From a virus, in the IMG/VR virus record IMGVR_UViG_3300033233_000073, positions 1-42,589 of that record: DNA of 42,589 nt; one strand, written 5' to 3'. The notes beneath the pieces were generated by a model. The model worked only from the letters and a program-made list of their open reading frames with translations, searched no databases and was not told where the DNA came from. Shown here piece after piece: positions 24,758-31,855 of this stretch (within the stretch, counting starts at the first letter, position 1; the number at the start of each line of letters is the position of its first letter). The translations under genes and the position numbers were made by a program.

Positions 24758-25033
24758 ATGAAACTGATGCGATGCAAGTTCCAGATCCACCAGGTGGACG
24801 AGACGTTCTACCAGAACCAGCCCAAGGAGGAGCCGATGGTGAAGGTGAAGATGGGCGCGGTCTACCAGAACGAGGCCGGCAATCCGCACAACGCCTGCAG
24901 CGAGAATCACATCTTCGGCAAGTCCACGCCGCAGGGTGCGTTCGAGGCCACGATCCGCAATCCGGATGTGTGCGCGCTGCTTAAGGCGCACGTGGGTAGG
25001 CAGGTCTATCTCGACTTCACCCTGGCCGACTAA
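24758..25033 (+). CDS. Conserved phage hypothetical protein, 91 aa
   Basis: Strong AAGGAG 7 bases before ATG. The sequence KLMRCKFQIHQVDE, VKVKMGAVYQNEAGNPHNACSENHIFGKSTPQGAFEATIRNP, VYLDFTLAD belongs to a family seen in many Proteobacteria phages, usually a small all-beta protein of unknown role. Lysine and glutamine content is higher than in neighbours. It is the last rightward late gene, followed by a terminator at 25132, and stands alone with its own structured leader, so it may have its own promoter. Confidence 0.7.
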   Translation: MKLMRCKFQIHQVDETFYQNQPKEEPMVKVKMGAVYQNEAGNPHNACSENHIFGKSTPQGAFEATIRNPDVCALLKAHVGRQVYLDFTLAD

Positions 25034-25131
25034 ATCCAGAAGTTCGCACGACAATCACATAGGAGGGGCCGCCGATGACGTAGACCGCCGACGACAGCCA
25101 CGAACTCGTGGCAGCATGTTCAAACACCGAG

Positions 25132-25165
25132 ACGCCCGGATCCCGCAAGGGGTCCGGGCGTTTTT
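25132..25165 (+). terminator. Rho-independent terminator ending the late region
   Basis: ACGCCCGGA (25132-25140) pairs perfectly with TCCGGGCGT (25153-25161), 12-base loop, then a T-run. A smaller hairpin GCCACGA/TCGTGGC precedes it near 25098-25112. It stops late transcripts before attP and the opposing integrase operon. Confidence 0.85.
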
Positions 25166-25496
25166 GCGTTGTAATATGGCAACCGGGCCGCGACCGCAGG
25201 GCGCGGCCCCTTTCCTGGCCGCCCCGCGCCACGGTCCCGCAGGGACGGTGCGCCCGCAGGGCGAGCGTGGACGGCCGGGGGATCGTTTTTGTCGCTTTAG
25301 GGGTACCGGCGAGCGTGGAGGCTCGCTGCTGCTCGCGCCAGCGTCGGTCCATGCTCCGGGCCGTCGATCGCCAGCGTCGCGCCTGCGCGATCGTGGCGAC
25401 TCCTGACCCGCCCATGACCCGCCCGCGAGCCCTCGATGTGGGATTTTGTCATGTTCTGCCCTCTGAGGCCCAAATGACAGGAGGTGCCACGTCGGT
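25166..25496. other. Non-coding attP arm with direct repeats
   Basis: No convincing gene. Holds GGCGAGCGTGGA twice (25260-25271 and 25308-25319) and TGACCCGCCC twice with starts 11 bp apart (25404 and 25415). An 11-bp step puts both copies on the same DNA face. Such repeats beside a core site are candidates for integrase arm-type or excisionase sites (inference). Confidence 0.45.
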
Positions 25497-25541
25497 CTTT
25501 TAATCCGTTGGTCGGCGGTTCGAATCCGCCACGACCTACCA
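25497..25541 (+). other. attP: attP core: 3' portion of tRNA-Lys(UUU)
   Basis: From CTTTTAATCC (anticodon loop with UUU) through GTTGGTCG, the T-arm GGCGGTTCGAATCCGCC and acceptor end ACGACCTACCA there are 45 bases matching the 3' half of a tRNA-Lys gene. The base before it is T where the tRNA stem needs A, so identity to the host gene probably begins here. Integration at this core would restore the tRNA. The integrase stop codon is 16 bases away. No 5' half is present, so it is not a functional tRNA. Confidence 0.85.
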
Positions 25542-25557
25542 CTCTTTAATCAATCAC

Positions 25558-26523
25558 TTAGGCGTGTTTGCGGAGCGTCTTTGTGACCCGGGCCAGACCC
25601 GCTATTTTGCCGACTGCTTCCTCGAGGTGCGCGGTCGCCAGGTGCGCATAGCGGCTGCTTACGCCCAGGTTGGAATGGCCGAGCAGATCGCGGACCGCGG
25701 CGAGCGGCGCCCCGGCCTGCACCAGCCAGCTCGCGTAGGTATGGCGCAGGTCGTGGAAGCGGATGTGCGGCATCTTCGCCTTGGCGCGGGCGCGGTCGAA
25801 GCCGTTGCGCAGCTCGTGCACCGTGAGACCTAGGGGCAGAGAGATATCGAGCGCCTCGGGCGGCAGTGGCACCAGGCGCGGGCGGCCGCTTTTGGACTCC
25901 TGGACATAGAGCGCATTGCCGCGCCGGCTGGATTCGTCGAGCGCGAGGAGTTCGCTGCGCCGGAGGCCGGAGGTGGCGGCGAGCAGGATCGCGTTGCGCA
26001 CGCGCCGATCGCGCGCAGCCGCCACAAGCCGCTGCACTTCGGCCGGGCTGAGATAGACGTGGCGGGCACGCTCGCCTGGCAGCAGTTGCACGCGGCCGGC
26101 AACCGGGTTCTCCAGCCAGCCCCATTGGCGGTGGGCGAGGTTCACAACGCGGCGCAGGATCGCCAGGCGCCGGTTGATAGTGGCCGGCTTGAGGCCGTCG
26201 GCGAGCCAGGCTCTGGTGGCGGATTCTGCAGCGTTGGCCACATCCTCGAGCGCGCGGCCGGCGATGTGCGGCAGGAGGGAACGCGCCTTATTCTGCAGAT
26301 CGTGCTCGGTGCGCAGCGTGCGCGCCTCGCCCGTCAGCCAGCGGTGGAGCGCTTCCTCGAGTGAGTAGCGCGCCTGGCGGCCAACTCGACGATCGGCGAT
26401 GCGGCCGCGCGTGCGGCGCTCGAAGTCGAGCGCGTCCGCCCGGGACCTAAAAGTTCTTTCAACCCGATTCCCCAAGTACTGAACACGAGCCTGCCATCCT
26501 TTTCCATGCTTGCGGACTGGCAT
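25558..26523 (-). CDS. int: Tyrosine recombinase integrase
   Basis: 321 residues. N-terminal arm-binding part starts RKHGKGWQARVQYLGNR. Core SAM-like domain about 54-140. Catalytic residues all present: Arg188 (ATSGLRRSELLAL), Lys211 (ESKSGRPR), His257-x2-Arg260 (RFHDLRHTYASW), His283 (LLGHSNLG) and Tyr292 (SSRYAHLA). It integrates the phage at the tRNA-Lys site next to its own 3' end. The start at 26523 has a weak ribosome site and lies 170 bases inside the upstream excisionase frame, so coupling or an internal start is possible. Confidence 0.94.
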   Translation of the reverse strand: MPVRKHGKGWQARVQYLGNRVERTFRSRADALDFERRTRGRIADRRVGRQARYSLEEALHRWLTGEARTLRTEHDLQNKARSLLPHIAGRALEDVANAAESATRAWLADGLKPATINRRLAILRRVVNLAHRQWGWLENPVAGRVQLLPGERARHVYLSPAEVQRLVAAARDRRVRNAILLAATSGLRRSELLALDESSRRGNALYVQESKSGRPRLVPLPPEALDISLPLGLTVHELRNGFDRARAKAKMPHIRFHDLRHTYASWLVQAGAPLAAVRDLLGHSNLGVSSRYAHLATAHLEEAVGKIAGLARVTKTLRKHA

Positions 26524-26693
26524 GCGGAGACGCGGCGGGCTTCCAGGTAGCGGTCGAGATCGGCGGCGAGGATTCTAACGCAGCCCCGGATGCGCACTGC
26601 GGCGAGCTCGCCATCGGCGATCTCGCGCTTGATGGTGCGCGGGCTGACTCGGGCCTGGAGCGCGGCTTCTGGGATGGTGAGGACGGAAGTCAT
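26334..26693 (-). CDS. xis: Excisionase / MerR-like helix-turn-helix protein
   Basis: 119 residues from ATG 26693, which overlaps the previous stop (ATGA). Residues 2-55 (TIPEAALQARVSPRTIKRE, LAAVRIRGCVRILAADLDRYLEARR) are a HTH_17-type winged helix used by excisionases and AlpA-like factors. Beyond about residue 57 the frame runs through the first 190 bases of the integrase gene and reads as low-complexity Ser/Ala/Arg, probably incidental. Most likely directs prophage excision together with the integrase. Confidence 0.75.
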   Translation of the reverse strand: MTSVLTIPEAALQARVSPRTIKREIADGELAAVRIRGCVRILAADLDRYLEARRVSACQSASMEKDGRLVFSTWGIGLKELLGPGRTRSTSSAARAAASPIVELAARRATHSRKRSTAG

Positions 26694-27013
26694 CGGTTGG
26701 CGAGATCGAGCAGCACGTCTGCATGGCATGGCTCCTCGAGCGCGCACCAGCAGGCAAGGTTCTTGCCGCGCAGCGACTCGAGCAGATCCGGCCATTTCGC
26801 GAGGTGCGAGAGGATGGACTGCCGGTAGATCGCGACCGCGATCGCGGGCGAAACGACGAACGTGTGGCGGTTGCCGTCGACGGCCTCGACCGTCATCTCC
26901 GCGCCGACCTTGACGATATTCCCCCATTTGCTCGGCCGCGCCACGCTCATCGTGTTCAGTGGCATGCGCCAGCCTCTGGTGCGGCGGAGCTGTACTCGGC
27001 GAGGAACGGTCAT
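26690..27013 (-). CDS. DUF4326 family protein
   Basis: 107 residues. RVQLRRTRGWRMPLNTMSVARPSKWGN at the start and LLESLRGKNLACWCALEEPCHADVLLDLAN at the end are the two conserved blocks of DUF4326. The C-x-C...PCH cluster may bind metal. Function of the family is not established. It overlaps the genes on both sides by 4 bases, within a row of small DUF proteins. Confidence 0.88.
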   Translation of the reverse strand: MTVPRRVQLRRTRGWRMPLNTMSVARPSKWGNIVKVGAEMTVEAVDGNRHTFVVSPAIAVAIYRQSILSHLAKWPDLLESLRGKNLACWCALEEPCHADVLLDLANR

Positions 27014-27450
27014 ATCAAGCGCTTTTGCGTCGGATCCGGCGGCGCTGAGTGCAGTAGGTCATCTGGAATCTCGAATAGCGCTTGAAAACCGCGATAGGAA
27101 ATCGGTCGCGGCAGTTCCTTCATGTTCATCGTGTCCCATGCATAGCGCCCTGGCGCAAAGTTGCCCTGGGTGCGTTCGTCTGCATCGACATGCAGGCGTT
27201 CGGTTGGAAGACAAGCGATTAACTGAGCGGTTGCGATCAGCGCACCGGCCGGAAGCTCGACCGTCCAATGGCTCCCGAATTCCTCTTCGCAAATCTCGCG
27301 CAACTCCTCATCGATCTCGGTACAAATCGTTTTCGCGGCATGCACGGCAATCGAACCACGGTATTGGGTCGCCCAGGAGCGCGTTTCGAATCGCTTGCGG
27401 CCGTTCGCCCAGAGCGAAGCCCACGGTTGCCAGAGAGAGAGGGCTTTCAT
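27010..27450 (-). CDS. ASCH-domain (PUA-like) protein
   Basis: 146 residues. MKALSLWQPWASLWANGRK, FETRSWATQYRGSIAVHAAK and GALIATAQLIACL are the hallmark of ASCH domains, PUA-like folds that bind RNA or modified nucleotides; some hydrolyse modified nucleosides. The later part (FAPGRYAWDTMNMKELPRPISYRGFQALFEI) is also family-like. ATGA overlap at both ends. Confidence 0.88.
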   Translation of the reverse strand: MKALSLWQPWASLWANGRKRFETRSWATQYRGSIAVHAAKTICTEIDEELREICEEEFGSHWTVELPAGALIATAQLIACLPTERLHVDADERTQGNFAPGRYAWDTMNMKELPRPISYRGFQALFEIPDDLLHSAPPDPTQKRLI

Positions 27451-27716
27451 CTCGGGTAATCGTCGTGCGTGCGGCCAATCTGGCGGCGCGCGATCACCAT
27501 GCGGGCGAGCTGTCTCTGCGTGATCTCGCTGGCACCGTTGGTCACCGCCAGCGCCCGCTTGGTGAGGCAGATGTCGTAGTGATCGCCCTGATACCAGCGC
27601 CGCGCTACCCCGATCTGATCAGCCATCGTGTGCAACTCGGCCTCGGTGTCGGCGATCATGTGGCACATCACCATTCGGCCGTAGGGCGCTCGCATGTTGT
27701 CGACGTAGGTAGTCAC
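27447..27716 (-). CDS. DUF4031 family protein
   Basis: 89 residues from a GTG. Conserved YVDNMRAPYGRMVMCHMIADTEAELHTMADQIG and WYQGDHYDICLTKRALAVTNGASEI match DUF4031, a small alpha/beta family of unknown activity common in actinobacterial and proteobacterial genomes and phages. Conserved Asp, Cys and His residues suggest a metal or nucleotide site. Overlaps neighbours by 4 bases. Confidence 0.88.
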   Translation of the reverse strand: MTTYVDNMRAPYGRMVMCHMIADTEAELHTMADQIGVARRWYQGDHYDICLTKRALAVTNGASEITQRQLARMVIARRQIGRTHDDYPR

Positions 27717-28690
27717 GCCGGGTATTCGTCATGCGTCCGGCCGTCGAGCAGGCGGCCGGCGCGTTTTTTACCGAACCGGCGCAGCGGCGTCGCCTCAGCC
27801 TCGAGACTGGAGTGCAGGGGCCATTTGAGGATTTCGCTGCGCCCATCGCATGTGAGCATGCAGTCTCCGCCGACGACCATCTGCGGCTTGCCTGGCGCAT
27901 TTTCGCGCCGCGGAACCGGCGCCCATGCACCCCACTGCTTGAAGAAGAACGGGACGTTGGCGACGGCGCATTCATCGCGCAACCTGCCTACCCAGCGCGG
28001 ATGCATCGGCCTGGCCCCGGGCCCTGATTCACCGCCGGCGACGACCCAATCGAGCTCATGGAGCGATGGAACGACGATATCGCCAAGCAGCGGCTCAGCC
28101 GAGATCCAGCGCACTGCCGCCGGCATCTGCAGCAGCAACGGGATGCGCTCATCTGCGGTGGGTTGGTCCTCGCAACTCACGCCGAGCCAGATATGCTTCG
28201 GTGGCCACTTGTTGGCGGAGAACAGCGGTCCCGATTGCGGCTTCCCCATCGCCGGTTTGCCGTCGCGCGTGATCCAACCATCGCCGTCCGGACGAAACCT
28301 CGACAGGTATGCCAGCATCCGCGCCGGCCGCTTCGTGAGGATCTGAAAGGTGTGGTTCTTCGCTCGCATCATCATGCGCCAAATGCGGTCGATGAACTCA
28401 TCCGGCACATCCTCGTGAAAAAGATCGCTCATGCTGTTCACGAAGATCCGCCGCCGCTTTTTCCAGTGGAGCGGCTCGTCGAGCAGTTCTGGCACCAGGC
28501 GCACATTGCCGGTCCATACCGGCCCGCCCTTCGACATCTGCGTCAAGCCTTCGTAGGCCTTGCCGGCGCCGGAGAAGCGGTGCGCCTGGCGCATCGCGTA
28601 GCAGTTGGTGCAGCCCTTGGAGACGATCGAGCACCCGCGCACCGGGTTCCAGGTGGCGTCCGTCCACTCGATGGAACTGGTGGCGCTCAC
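27713..28690 (-). CDS. Gp37/Gp68 family (DUF5131) three-cysteine protein
   Basis: 325 residues. IEWTDATWNPVRGC with the Cys triad C-x6-C-x2-C (GCSIVSKGCTNCYA) starts the family, followed by IFVNSMSDLFHEDVPDEFIDRIW, FQILTKRPARM, IWLGVSCEDQ, WISAEPLLG and WVVAGGESGPGARPM. The cysteine pattern and TIM-barrel-like blocks recall radical SAM proteins, but the spacing differs from CxxxCxxC, and the reaction is unknown. GTG start overlaps the upstream small gene (GTGA). Possibly works with the adjacent small DUF proteins. Confidence 0.9.
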   Translation of the reverse strand: MSATSSIEWTDATWNPVRGCSIVSKGCTNCYAMRQAHRFSGAGKAYEGLTQMSKGGPVWTGNVRLVPELLDEPLHWKKRRRIFVNSMSDLFHEDVPDEFIDRIWRMMMRAKNHTFQILTKRPARMLAYLSRFRPDGDGWITRDGKPAMGKPQSGPLFSANKWPPKHIWLGVSCEDQPTADERIPLLLQMPAAVRWISAEPLLGDIVVPSLHELDWVVAGGESGPGARPMHPRWVGRLRDECAVANVPFFFKQWGAWAPVPRRENAPGKPQMVVGGDCMLTCDGRSEILKWPLHSSLEAEATPLRRFGKKRAGRLLDGRTHDEYPA

Positions 28691-28818
28691 GCGTACGCCT
28701 TCGTGAGCCGATGGTCGACCGCCAGCCCGCGCCGGCGCACGACCACGGTGGCGCGCGCGATGAACTTCGCGAGCTCCGCTACGGCGCGGTAGATGTCGGT
28801 GTCGCTATGCAGGCTCAC
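28687..28818 (-). CDS. Small hypothetical protein, 43 aa
   Basis: GTG start and GTGA overlap with the DUF5131 gene. Contains a helical LHSDTDIYRAVAELAKFIARA stretch and a basic tail. Poor ribosome site; retained because it fills the gap with the same 4-base overlap pattern as the rest of the operon and starts 24 bases after the DUF1566 frame ends. Confidence 0.4.
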   Translation of the reverse strand: MSLHSDTDIYRAVAELAKFIARATVVVRRRGLAVDHRLTKAYA

Positions 28819-28842
28819 GACAGGGCGGGAACGGCCGAATGG

Positions 28843-29241
28843 TCAAATGGGATATCTGCGGACCGCCCGCGCCCGGCCCTCGCTCGACTCGTACCAGTAG
28901 CCCTGGTAGCCGCTGCCGAAGTACTGGAGCCAGGCGAACTCGGCGTCGGACGCGTGAGCCTCGCTGGACCAGTACCAGGTCAGCTTGAAGTGCTCGGCCG
29001 CGTTGGCGAAGAGCAGCGCTTATTCCTTGCGCGTGGGCAGTTCGCCGCCCTGCTTCTTTGCCCAGGCGATCGCGTCCTTCCAGTTCGCGTTCGTCTGCCC
29101 GGGCAGCAGGACCAGGTGGTGCGATGGCTTGCCGTCCTTCAGCAGGATGCCGGCGTAGGCCTCGCCCTTGGCGAGAGCGGGAAGGGGGAAGGCCGCGGCG
29201 GGGGTGGCGACGGGTTTGCGGATTGCGGTAGTGCTGGGCAT
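28843..29241 (-). pseudogene. DUF1566 (Lcl-type) protein interrupted by an in-frame TAA
   Basis: Start ATG 29241 with GGAG 7 bases upstream. 73 codons read to GGELPTRKE, then TAA at 29020-29022, then 58 further codons in the same frame: ALLFANAAEHFKLTWYWSSE, AWLQYFGSGYQGYWY and GRARAVRR before TGA. In intact phage relatives the stop position is normally Gln (LPTRKEQALLFAN), so a single CAA-to-TAA change explains it. The family has a C-type-lectin-like fold and unknown phage role. It could be a real mutation, a population variant or an assembly error; a 73-residue fragment would lack the core. Confidence 0.82.
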
Positions 29242-29261
29242 GTGGTTTCTCCGTATGGGTT

Positions 29262-31004
29262 TTATGCGGCGACGATGGAAACTTGCTCTTCGAACTGCGC
29301 TCTGAGAATCGCAGCGGCGAGCGGTGGGCACACGGAGTTGCCGCAGCAGCGTACCTGCGCCGACTTCGTGAACGGCTTGCCCTCGGCGTCCGTCTCGATG
29401 CGATAGGTGTCCGGGAATCCCTGCGCCCTGAAAAGCTCGCGCGGTTGCAGCATCCGCATGCCGATATCGGCGATGGCGTATTCCTCGCCGTTGACCGTCA
29501 CCAGACCAAGGCGGTCCGTGGTATCGAGCGTGCTTACTGGAACATCAAGCGAGTTGCCGATGCTGCAGCCGTTGTACCGGCTCAGGAATGCGCGGACTTC
29601 GCCATAATGAATACCGCCGCGCCCGCCGCCGGCCTGAATGGTGTGTAGCGGCAGGTCAAGCTGCTGGCCGTGCTGAGACGTCCCCTTGAACTTCGTCAGG
29701 TGCGAGGCTACGACGGCGTGATGGTTGCCGCTCGTGACCGTCGGGATCGGCACTTCCATCTGCCGGCCGGAGTGTCCCGTGGTGTTGGTCATCAAGTTAG
29801 CGGCGACCAGCGCGTTGTGGTCGCAGGCAGTGATTGTGCTTACCGGTTCCCGCATGCCCGAGCCAGGGCGTTGCCCGCGATCGCCGTAGTGCTTCGCCAG
29901 AAAGGCCGATACCAGCGCATGCTTTTGCCCATCGACCACGGTACCGAGCGGTTTCTCCAGTCCAGGCACCCGCGGTTGCTGGCCGGGACGCTCGCCGTAG
30001 CCGGTCTGAATCAGGGTCGGCGAGACCAAGCCGAAGCGTGGGTCGCCGCATTGCGTGGGTAGCGGATCGTGCAAGTCGCCAGCGCGTGTCTCGTTGCCCT
30101 TGATCCCGTAGTACGGCGAAACAAACGGCGTCACCAGCGAGAACTCGCCGCCCTTCGTTTCGGCCGCGATCGTACGCAGTGGCTCGTCGATCGGGTGCAC
30201 CGTGTCCCGCCCGTTGTAATGGGCGATCGGGACGATGAACGGCTGCGCTGCCTCGATGACGTACTTGCGGATGCCGCGCGCGATCCGGCGCAGCGTGTTC
30301 TCGGCTAGGGGCCTGATGCGCTCGAAAATGGACGGGCATGGTAGCGACCATTCGATGCACTCGGCAGCAGTGCGCCACGCATGCGCCCGGTGCTTCCCGT
30401 GCGTCGGCGCCGGCCAGGCGATGGCGTTTCCATCGCAGCGCGCGATCAAGAAGAGCCGCTTGCGAGTCGTCGGCGCGCCATAGTCAGCGGCAACGAGCGC
30501 CTGAACGGCCACGTCGTAGCCGCAGCGTTCGAGCTGGCGCACGAAGCGCCGGAACGTCAGCCCTTTGCGCAGTGAGCAGGGCCGGCCGTCCTCAAGCAGC
30601 GGCCCCCAGTGCTGAAACTCCTCGACGTTCTCCAGCACGATGACGCGCGGGCTGACCGCCTTCGCCCACTTCACCGCGACCCATGCCAAGCCGCGAATCT
30701 TTTTCTCGACCGGGCGCCCGCCCTTGGCCTTCGAGAAGTGCTTGCAGTCCGGCGAGAGCCACATCAAGCCCACGCGCGAGCCACCGACAGCCTTGACCGG
30801 ATCGACCGCCCACACGTCCTCGCAGTAATGCAGGGAGGACGGGTGGTTGACGCGATGCATACGCAACGCTTCGGGGTCGTGGTTGATGGCGATATCCGGA
30901 CTGCGTCCGAGCGCCATCTCTATGCCGAGCGAGGCCCCGCCACCGCCGGCGAACGAATCGACGATCAGCTCATCGTGATGCAGCCGCAGAACCGGCGCCC
31001 TCAT
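29262..31004 (-). CDS. Cytosine-C5 DNA methyltransferase with repeat-containing target region
   Basis: 580 residues, longer than typical (350-450). Motif I VDSFAGGGGASLGIE, motif IV SPDCKHFSKAKGG with catalytic Cys87, motif VI VLENVEEF, motif VIII AADYGAPTTRKRLF, motif IX/X GFPDTYRI and QVRCCGNSV. Between VIII and IX, residues 256-503 are seven tandem units of 32-38 residues built around FLxxYYG...G...PLxTI...HALV, occupying the target-recognition region. Probably protects phage DNA from host restriction or marks it. The start overlaps the upstream frame's stop (ATGA). Confidence 0.92.
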   Translation of the reverse strand: MRAPVLRLHHDELIVDSFAGGGGASLGIEMALGRSPDIAINHDPEALRMHRVNHPSSLHYCEDVWAVDPVKAVGGSRVGLMWLSPDCKHFSKAKGGRPVEKKIRGLAWVAVKWAKAVSPRVIVLENVEEFQHWGPLLEDGRPCSLRKGLTFRRFVRQLERCGYDVAVQALVAADYGAPTTRKRLFLIARCDGNAIAWPAPTHGKHRAHAWRTAAECIEWSLPCPSIFERIRPLAENTLRRIARGIRKYVIEAAQPFIVPIAHYNGRDTVHPIDEPLRTIAAETKGGEFSLVTPFVSPYYGIKGNETRAGDLHDPLPTQCGDPRFGLVSPTLIQTGYGERPGQQPRVPGLEKPLGTVVDGQKHALVSAFLAKHYGDRGQRPGSGMREPVSTITACDHNALVAANLMTNTTGHSGRQMEVPIPTVTSGNHHAVVASHLTKFKGTSQHGQQLDLPLHTIQAGGGRGGIHYGEVRAFLSRYNGCSIGNSLDVPVSTLDTTDRLGLVTVNGEEYAIADIGMRMLQPRELFRAQGFPDTYRIETDAEGKPFTKSAQVRCCGNSVCPPLAAAILRAQFEEQVSIVAA

Positions 31005-31005
31005 G

Positions 31006-31492
31006 TCACGCCTCGAACTGATCCAGCACCAGGTCCGCGATCGCGAGCGACTGTTCGCGGCTGAAGGTCTGCGGCGCGCCGCCGCGGAACAGCACGATGC
31101 AGCGCTCGTGGGTGATGGCGGCGATGAATTCGCCGTTCGCGCGCGGCGCCTGGGCCGTGCGCAGGCGCCTGCGGTAGGGCGAGCGCGGCTTGCGCCCGGC
31201 GCCGGTCGCGCCCTTCGCCTTGTGCGGGCGGCCGCGCTTCATTTTCTTTACGCGTTTCGATTTGCTCTTGGGGGGGGGGCGACGCGGCCTCCATCTTCTG
31301 CTCCGGCAGGGCCCAGACGCGCTTCAGGGTCGCACCGGCAGCTTTGATCAGGCCGAGCTTACGCAATCGCACGCCACTAGCCTTGACTTTGAGCGGATCG
31401 ATGCCGGCGCCATCGGCGAGCATGCGCGGCGCGGACGGGCCGAGCCTCTTGAGCGAGGCGAGGATGGCTTTGTCGATGTCTTCGTTAGTCAC
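31006..31492 (-). pseudogene. Winged-helix-like protein split by a frameshift at a 10-base C tract
   Basis: GTG start 31492 with AAAGGA five bases upstream. First 75 or so codons (NEDIDKAILASLKRLGPSAP, KASGVRLRKLGLIKAAGA) look like a winged-helix domain. At the C10 tract (31270-31279) the frame must shift to enter the second half (KSKSKRVKKMKRGRPHKAKG, FIAAITHERCIVLFRGGAPQ, REQSLAIADLVLDQF), which ends at 31006. With nine C the two halves form one protein of about 160 residues; as given, the first frame runs on through low-quality Arg/Ala sequence to 31001. May be phase-variable, slippage-expressed, or an assembly error. Confidence 0.75.
31270..31279. repeat. Homopolymer of ten G (ten C on the coding strand)
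   Basis: Uninterrupted 10-base tract inside a coding sequence, the longest mononucleotide run I noticed in the window. Homopolymers of this length are prone to polymerase slippage and sequencing miscalls; here the length decides whether the gene is intact. Confidence 0.9.
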
Positions 31493-31502
31493 GGCGATCC
31501 TT

Positions 31503-31592
31503 TCAGCGTATGTCGTTGCAGCGCTGGTGGCTCTGGAAATCAAGCGCGAACACGGCGAGAAAAGTGCTGGCGAACAGCGCGAGCGCGATCAT
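31503..31592 (-). CDS. Tiny membrane peptide, 29 aa
   Basis: ATG 31592 overlaps the upstream stop (ATGA). Residues 2-17 (IALALFASTFLAVFALDF) are one hydrophobic helix, and FASTFLxVFALxFQS resembles the start of a small phage membrane family (DUF7220-like) that is usually about twice as long, so this may be a truncated copy. Confidence 0.45.
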   Translation of the reverse strand: MIALALFASTFLAVFALDFQSHQRCNDIR

Positions 31593-31855
31593 TCGGACCA
31601 GTTGTCGCGCAGGAGGTAATCGTTCGCCCGCTCCAGCGCGGCGCCCGCATCCGCGGTGCGCCCTTGCGCGAGCGCCAGGCGCGCGTCGACGAGAAAATCG
31701 ATCAGCGCGAGAACGTGGCGCTTGTGGATGTAGCGCCCGGCATTGTCCGGAATGCGGTGCAGGCGCGGAACGCCAGGCACTTCACCAGCGTCGGTGCGGA
31801 TCTCGAAGCGGTAGGCCGGGAACGGATGCCCGGGCGGCATGCTCACGACGCCCAT
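31589..31855 (-). CDS. Hypothetical protein, 88 aa
   Basis: Overlaps the next frame by 4 bases and the upstream gene by 13. Contains PAYRFEIRTDAGEVPGVPRLHRI and HVLALIDFLVDARLALAQGR: a short beta part then a helical hairpin. Not recognised; typical of small early operon proteins. The annotated start could be the internal Met six residues in. Confidence 0.5.
   Translation of the reverse strand: MGVVSMPPGHPFPAYRFEIRTDAGEVPGVPRLHRIPDNAGRYIHKRHVLALIDFLVDARLALAQGRTADAGAALERANDYLLRDNWSE

Noticed and set aside
25497-25541. Functional tRNA gene
   Set aside because: Only the 3' half is present; no D-arm or 5' acceptor strand upstream, and the base before the loop breaks the anticodon stem.
25297-25542. 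81-aa minus frame starting with RGGFEPPTNGL
   Set aside because: This peptide is a well-known false translation of tRNA sequence; it comes from the attP tRNA-Lys piece.
29020-29022. TAA reassigned to Gln phage-wide
   Set aside because: TAA is used as the ordinary stop elsewhere (for example at 2084-2086 and for the integrase), and only one gene is interrupted this way.
28843-29241. DUF1566 as target of a diversity-generating retroelement
   Set aside because: No reverse transcriptase or template repeat found in the window; the change is a single stop codon.
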